DNA of 64,000 bases from Polytrichum commune (taxonomy: Eukaryota > Streptophyta > Polytrichopsida > Polytrichales > Polytrichaceae): NCBI GenBank assembly GCA_950295325.1, contig OX485805.1:11160501-11224500 (forward strand), written 5' to 3'. Every line of letters begins with the position of its first letter. Position 1 is the first letter of the stretch. The position numbers and the translations under genes were made by a program. Below the pieces are notes generated by a model. That model saw nothing but the letters and a program-made list of their open reading frames with translations, was not told the DNA's origin and searched no databases. Shown here one piece after another: positions 58,975 to 64,000 of this stretch.

Positions 58975-61450
58975 ATGTTCAGTCCCATTAGCCTTTTGGC
59001 TTCTCAGACTTTCAAATCAATTTCATTTCATCAAATTCGTTGTTTTAAGGAGGAAATTGTAGCGCAAATTTTTCTCAGGATGAAGGTTTGGGCAGTGAAT
59101 CTATCCTCAAAGCTTGTCAATTACATGTGACTTGATGTGTCCTCGCTTCAAAGTTTCAGTGTTTCAAAGTTCAGTGGAAAATCTGTTTGTTTCACAGTGA
59201 CCTTTTGTGGCCTCAACATCCCAAGGTCCCCAAGGATCTTGATTCTCGTGTGGCAAGTTGTACAGTGCTCGTTGAGCTAGTTCTTGTGATCTGGGTGGGG
59301 AGTAATTCCCTTGACTGGTGATTGCATGATGGTTGGGTTGGAATTCTTCAGTCTGCGATTTCTTGTGCTCATCATTGTTTAGATCATGATCTTGTTGATT
59401 AAAGTTTAGGCTGTGACAAGTATCTAGGTATGAGTCTTACTAAGCGATGTTATCTTTCATAATGTGGGTATTAAATGACAGTGACGATCATTTTTTTAGC
59501 GATAGAGTTTGATCTGGTTGTGGCGATTCACCTGTGATCCTTGCACGGAGACTTATGCGACATGTGAGATGTGGAGGACTCGTAGGTTTTTCAACTAAAA
59601 TGCTCTCCTTGATGAATCTCAATGAGTGTCAAACCCTCTACTGACGGCTTGTATGAGTTTATACAGATGTCTAAGGATCGATCCGTACTTTGTTGAAATT
59701 ACAGTAGAGTAGTGTCAGAGCCCTGACAAAAAGACCAACATTGATTTCAAATACCTTCGTACAACCCTTCGCGTTGATATTCAAAGCTCCACAGAGAAAA
59801 TACTACATTTGTCAACCTCAAGAGTCATCGACGTTTAGATCTCAACCTCAATCTCCTAAGAACAAATCAGACCACACTGAAGGAATTCTCATCGACATGT
59901 CACGAAGACCTTCTCAAACCACAGTCAATGCTCCATCCTTGTTCATTGAACTGGACAGTTCACGGTGAAATAACATTTTCTAGAAAGAAAAATAAATGGG
60001 GAGCCCAGTGAATAGGAAAACATCATTAATACATCATCAAAACATTATATGCCGTTTGTGAACCATGAATCAGTAACAACATGAACCTGCATGGTAGGGC
60101 CAACAGCAGGAGAGAAGGGTGGACGATTAAAATCAAAGCCCCTCCGCATACTGAGACATTCAAGTTCACAAATTTCACCTCTCGCCTCTCACTCACTCCA
60201 CAACATGCCTCTCTCCTCTCGCAAAAGACTCGAGGGCTTGACGCTGGGAGCAGATGGGTAAAGGAGATGAGCACAACTGTGGACTCCACTGGGCATAACT
60301 CAAACGAAGAACCTACTGTTACAGAGTCCACAACCTATGTGTAGGGTCCAACTTTGTCCATTAAGTATATAAACTTCTGTCTGTTTCTTTTGGCCTAAAT
60401 TCTGATCTTGTGTTCTCTTTGTTTCGGGATGGAAGCAAAAGCATGAGCCCTCAACAAATGAAAATACTTGAGTGCCACAATTGCCCAGCCCAATTTGTGT
60501 ATGAAAACCATAAATGTATACAACCCGTACCTGCAATACTAATAAAAAAACCTGAAAGGATTAAAAGTCTATACCCTTGACAACAAAACTCGGAGTCAAC
60601 CTAGTCAAGACTCAACATGAGATCTCATGTGGGAGAGGATAAATGTCCTCTTGTGGTGGTATGACCTTCCACTTATTCTTGAACCCCGTATGTCCTCTTA
60701 GCTACACCAATTATGTATTTAGTGTGGCCACCCCAATAAAAGGAGAGAGAGAGAGAGACTATACGCCAGTGAGTTGATAATCTGAAACTCTCATGCGATT
60801 ACTTTGCCCTGGTTCACTTGATATTGGTTGGCAGGTTTCCGGTGTTTCTTTCTCTTTTGGGATCGGGGGTCTGTGGAGGATTCGTAGTGAACTTCTCATT
60901 CAGAAGGGGCATGGCCGAGAATAATTTGCATATGTAACTGACCTATTTGAAGGAATCACTCATATTCGATCATCATATTTCCAAGACGACTCTGTTCAAA
61001 TGCCTCCAGAAGATTCTGACAGATGCAGGAAACTAAGTAGCCACACTCACGTTAAGCCTGAACTCGATCAGTAGACGCGGCCTCCTTTTGAATCTTCATT
61101 CCTGTATGCACAGGATCCTCTCTGGTTCAATATCCATTCACAAAGGTAGCACTTTGCAAACATTCTACATGTCAAGAAGCTATCTGACACATTTGATCTT
61201 CATTGGTATGTAAGGTATACTGTGGGCCTTATGTGGTCACGAAGCTCGAAACGGACATTCAAGAGGCACGTGTCAAGGACTATGTACAATGTTCTCAATA
61301 AACACCATTCTAGTTGACTCAGTTGCTGATCCAACAGTCTCCGAAAGACGAAGCTCGAAGGCGGTTAAAGTTCCGAAGTTGATCTCCATGGCTATTGTAT
61401 CCTCAGAAAAAGCTGATCAAACACATTCTCTGAAAGATGAATATTGAAGG
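58975..61450. other. spacer downstream of the FAD oxidoreductase gene
   Basis: No gene is supported. Frames at 59741-59968 and 60081-60344 (plus strand) lack motifs. A GA microsatellite lies at 60742-60759. Confidence 0.45.
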
Positions 61451-63454
61451 TTAAGATGCCGAAGGTTGTAGACGGCAGGTCTCAATGTTTTGTTGCAAAT
61501 CGCTGCCGACACATTTGCGACACACAAAGAGACCGAAAGGATCAACGCGGATCTTGGTCGCAAGCAACCTCGCGTAATTCTTCTTCCCCCAAAAGGATTG
61601 CTTCCACCTCGGCTCATCGCTGTCGGCTTCGTTGAGATAAGCCCCCGAGTCCGGGTACGCTTTGTGCAACACATGGACAAACACCTGCTGCGACTTCCGA
61701 GCCGCATCTTCCTCCGCCTGCGTAGAATTCCACGACCACGTACCTATGACATGCCAGATGCCTCGTCGCCATGCGGGCGTTACCGAGGTCACACCATGAG
61801 GATCGGCTCCGCGTACGCCTGGCCCGAGCACCATGAGGCCTTCGATTTCTGCCGTGCCTGACTTGGACATGGCAGACACTAGGGTTTTGGCGAGAGCGTT
61901 AGGGTTTCGTAGAGCGGAGTAAGGGACGATGCGGGAGCCTAGTATGGCCCTTCCCCCGGTGGAGTCCGTCCCCGTTTTGCTTGTTTGGTAGACTAATGCA
62001 TGCCAAGCCTGGAACGAAGGAGTTGTAGATATAAAAGTCGTGACGGTGACGTTGTGGAGCTGTGAGAAAGCTTGTGCTACAGGGGTGAAGGTTTTATTCG
62101 CTGCCTCTTCGGTCTGGGGAGCGAGGAAGAACGCTATAAAGCTAGTGGATCCAAATGTCCAGTATCCTCCCCAGTGTGCTGTGTCGATTGCAACCGTGCT
62201 TCGTGACCACACTGTCAAGATTTCCTCTTGTTGTGCGGTGCTCCACATTGTTCCGGTTGAGGGATACACTACGACGTATGCGAAGACGAGGTGAGATGGA
62301 TTGCGGTGGAGTTTGTAAGTTACTGAGGTGACGATCCCGAAGGTGCCGCCCCCGCCCCCGCGGAGGGCGAAGAAAAGCTCCGGGTCTTTGCTGCATGCAT
62401 TTAGGGTTTGGAGCCTCCCGTCTGCGGTGATGACTTGAATTTCCAGAACGTTGTCCACAGCCAGGCCGAAGGAAGGGCCAAGAGCGCCATGGCCACCTCC
62501 TTGGACGTAACCCCCGGTGGCACAAATGGTGAGCGCCATGCCACCAAGCACGATGTAGTCTGTGTTGTTGAGCTTGTCATAAACCTCGCCCCAATTCACA
62601 CCTCCGACAACGGTGATCGCAGGCACAAAATCAGTATGTTTGCATTTACCACCAGCTGTGGGAAATGTGTAATCGATGGTTATGTTCTTCATCTTGTGCG
62701 TCCAGATGAGGAAGGAGCCCGGTGCCGTGCTCCGGCCCATGTAATCGTGGCCGCTGCTCTTCACCGCAATGCGTAGCTTGTGCTGAGCTGCGAATTTGAC
62801 GGCCTTTTGAATGTCGCCAACGCTTTCGACTTGCAAGCCCAGGACCGCCACACTCCCTTGGCGGCATGGCGAACTCTTAGGGGCCTGGAAGTCGCAACGT
62901 TGCGCGCCTTTGTCTTCCCAGTTGTCCAGCTGCATGCTTCCCGCGTTGTCTGCTCGCATGTAGGCGTCTCCAGAATTGGCCTGGATGAATTCGCACCTTG
63001 TTGCATTGAAGTGCGGGACGTGGCAAGGGTATCCTGATGTTGCAGAAATTTCGAAGTCAATTCATCAGTTCGGACGCCACGACAAAGCACAAACAGGATC
63101 TTTTATCGACACACCCTAAATCTCGATTAAGCCGCTCGATGTGTATCAGCGCAGATTAATGTGGATCACGGCAGTCATGTGAACTTCACATGAAAAGGTG
63201 GAGAATCCCTGTAGATACAAGGTGAGAGAATTTTTATTAAAATTGATCGATGCGTGCATAAGTAACCCACCTGTTGGTTTCGGAGCAATCAATCGACCAC
63301 CGACGGTTTTGTTGAACGCATCCCATTCCGTGTCATTTGGCCAACAGTTGTCCGAAGCCACACAGCGACATTCGTGTAGATTCCCACTTGCAGCTCCAAT
63401 CAGAACTACAAACAAAGTTAAGGCTGAAACCGCTAAAACCTCGATGCTATACAT
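61451..63454 (-). CDS. BBE-like FAD-linked oxidoreductase, secreted
   Basis: Two exons are joined by a 237-bp GT-AG intron. Exon 1 is 63454-63271 (donor AG|GTGGGT) and exon 2 is 63033-61451 (acceptor aacatcag). The joined frame is 588 residues. It starts with a signal peptide (MYSIEVLAVSALTLFVVLIG). Next is the Cys-rich lead CRCVASDNCWPNDTEW, then FNKTVGG. The PCMH-type FAD domain has VKSSGHDYMGRS, whose His is the usual flavin attachment point, and GGYVQGGGHGALGP. The C-terminal BBE motif reads YLNEADSDEPRWKQSFWGKK and NYARLLATKIRVDPFGLF. Such enzymes oxidise alcohols, sugars or alkaloids with O2, giving H2O2; the substrate is unknown. The lead and FAD region look more like fungal secreted oxidases than typical plant BBE proteins. 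The Cys of bicovalent plant BBEs is not at its usual spot. No disruption seen. Confidence 0.88.
63034..63270 (-). other. intron of the FAD oxidoreductase gene
   Basis: 237 bp, starting GTGGGT and ending CAG on the minus strand. It joins Lys-Pro-Thr-Gly to Tyr-Pro-Cys-His in phase 1. The joined reading matches the expected spacing of this enzyme family, which supports the splice. Confidence 0.85.
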
Positions 63455-64000
63455 CTTTGCTGAAGTTACTTCTTCCGAGTGATCAGATCAATTTGCGGTC
63501 TGGTATTGACTCGTCTTGGCACCTAGTAAGTGATTGAAATAACTCAATGTAAATGGACATTCGAACTCTGTAGAGACGAAGAAAGAGGACATGATCATCA
63601 CTTGTTTACACACTTTCAATTCTACGTACATTGATGATATTGTCAGGATCACATAGATTCACCTAAAGGACCAAACCAGAATTATTCAGACCATCCTGAG
63701 CTGAGAGGACTCCTCATCAAAGCTGATCTATCATGTGTATCTTCAGTGTCGATCCAGTCAAATATTATCACAAATTGAACAACTCACAGATCAATGGAAT
63801 ACTAAGCAAGCGTATTATGAATTAAGGTAAGTCTACAACTTGGTGGGCAAGCACCTGCATGCACCGAAAGCGGACTCACACCATGAATCTCCCGTGAGCA
63901 TCTAATCATTAGGAATTGGTTCAAGATCTCGAAAACGAATTGCACTATACATTCACAAAACAACAAGCAATCTCAGGGAACCTTCAGATCTCCATCCGCT
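63455..64000. promoter_or_regulatory. upstream region of the FAD oxidoreductase gene
   Basis: This is the 5' side of the minus-strand gene and presumably holds its promoter and leader. I see no clear TATA box position or other gene in it. Confidence 0.4.

Noticed and set aside
62142..62776. Plus- and minus-strand frames of over 120 codons inside the FAD oxidoreductase gene
   Set aside because: They are other-frame shadows of a GC-rich coding exon.

Overview
This is nuclear DNA from a eukaryote, almost certainly of the plant (streptophyte) lineage, with a large, transposon-filled genome. The two best host genes are a HOL-type S-adenosylmethionine methyltransferase and an AIM24-family gene. 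A third, a berberine-bridge-type FAD oxidoreductase, has one GT-AG intron and looks fungal-like. The mix of Ty3/gypsy, Ty1/copia, hAT, pogo-like, Harbinger-like and LINE remnants, the low gene density and the type of Ty3/gypsy element point to a charophyte alga or a seed-free land plant. I cannot name the genus. No rRNA, tRNA, CRISPR array or bacterial operon was seen.

Layout. 1-13 kb: satellite-like tandem arrays (91 bp and 124 bp units), a hAT MITE (4643-4938), a hAT element with a transposase remnant (7262-8374), a Tourist-like MITE (10872-11465), and antisense fragments of a Ty3/gypsy RT-RNase H and a LINE-type endonuclease. 13-19.6 kb: AT-rich sequence with no gene I can support. 20.2-21.2 kb: an intact AIM24 gene.

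21.26-36.33 kb: a three-level transposon nest just behind AIM24. An old Ty1/copia element (209/207-bp LTRs, TSD tgttg/cgttg) was inserted 3' of AIM24. A 9.3-kb minus-strand Ty3/gypsy element (23161-32461) interrupts the copia protease. A 337-bp MITE (32840-33176, 8-bp TSD) interrupts the copia integrase. The copia insertion also split a tandem duplication of the AIM24 3' region, whose second copy lies at about 36.45-36.88 kb.

The Ty3/gypsy element is the most interesting object here. Besides gag, protease, RT, RNase H and integrase it carries a C5 cytosine DNA methyltransferase domain between protease and RT, and a PHD zinc finger after the integrase. It is a decayed copy with several nonsense codons and frameshifts, and most of the substitutions fit 5-methylcytosine deamination. 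Methyltransferase-bearing Ty3/gypsy elements are, to my knowledge, published from charophytes, so the methyltransferase is a rare known theme. The methyltransferase plus PHD architecture deserves follow-up.

36.9-64 kb: a truncated HOL pseudogene (38.1-38.44 kb) and the full HOL gene (42.3-43.35 kb), both on the minus strand. Two pogo-like transposase remnants (43.8-44.9 and 47.4-48.9 kb), a second Tourist-like MITE (45465-45931) and a 680-bp MITE with long inverted ends (49381-50060) follow. Next come a decayed DUF7869-type transposon gene (53.0-55.6 kb), a 33-bp repeat array (56.5 kb), a LINE zinc-binding fragment (58.7 kb) and the FAD oxidoreductase gene (61.45-63.45 kb, minus strand).

All calls come from reading the sequence by eye. 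No database search or alignment program was run, and family names rest on recognised motifs.
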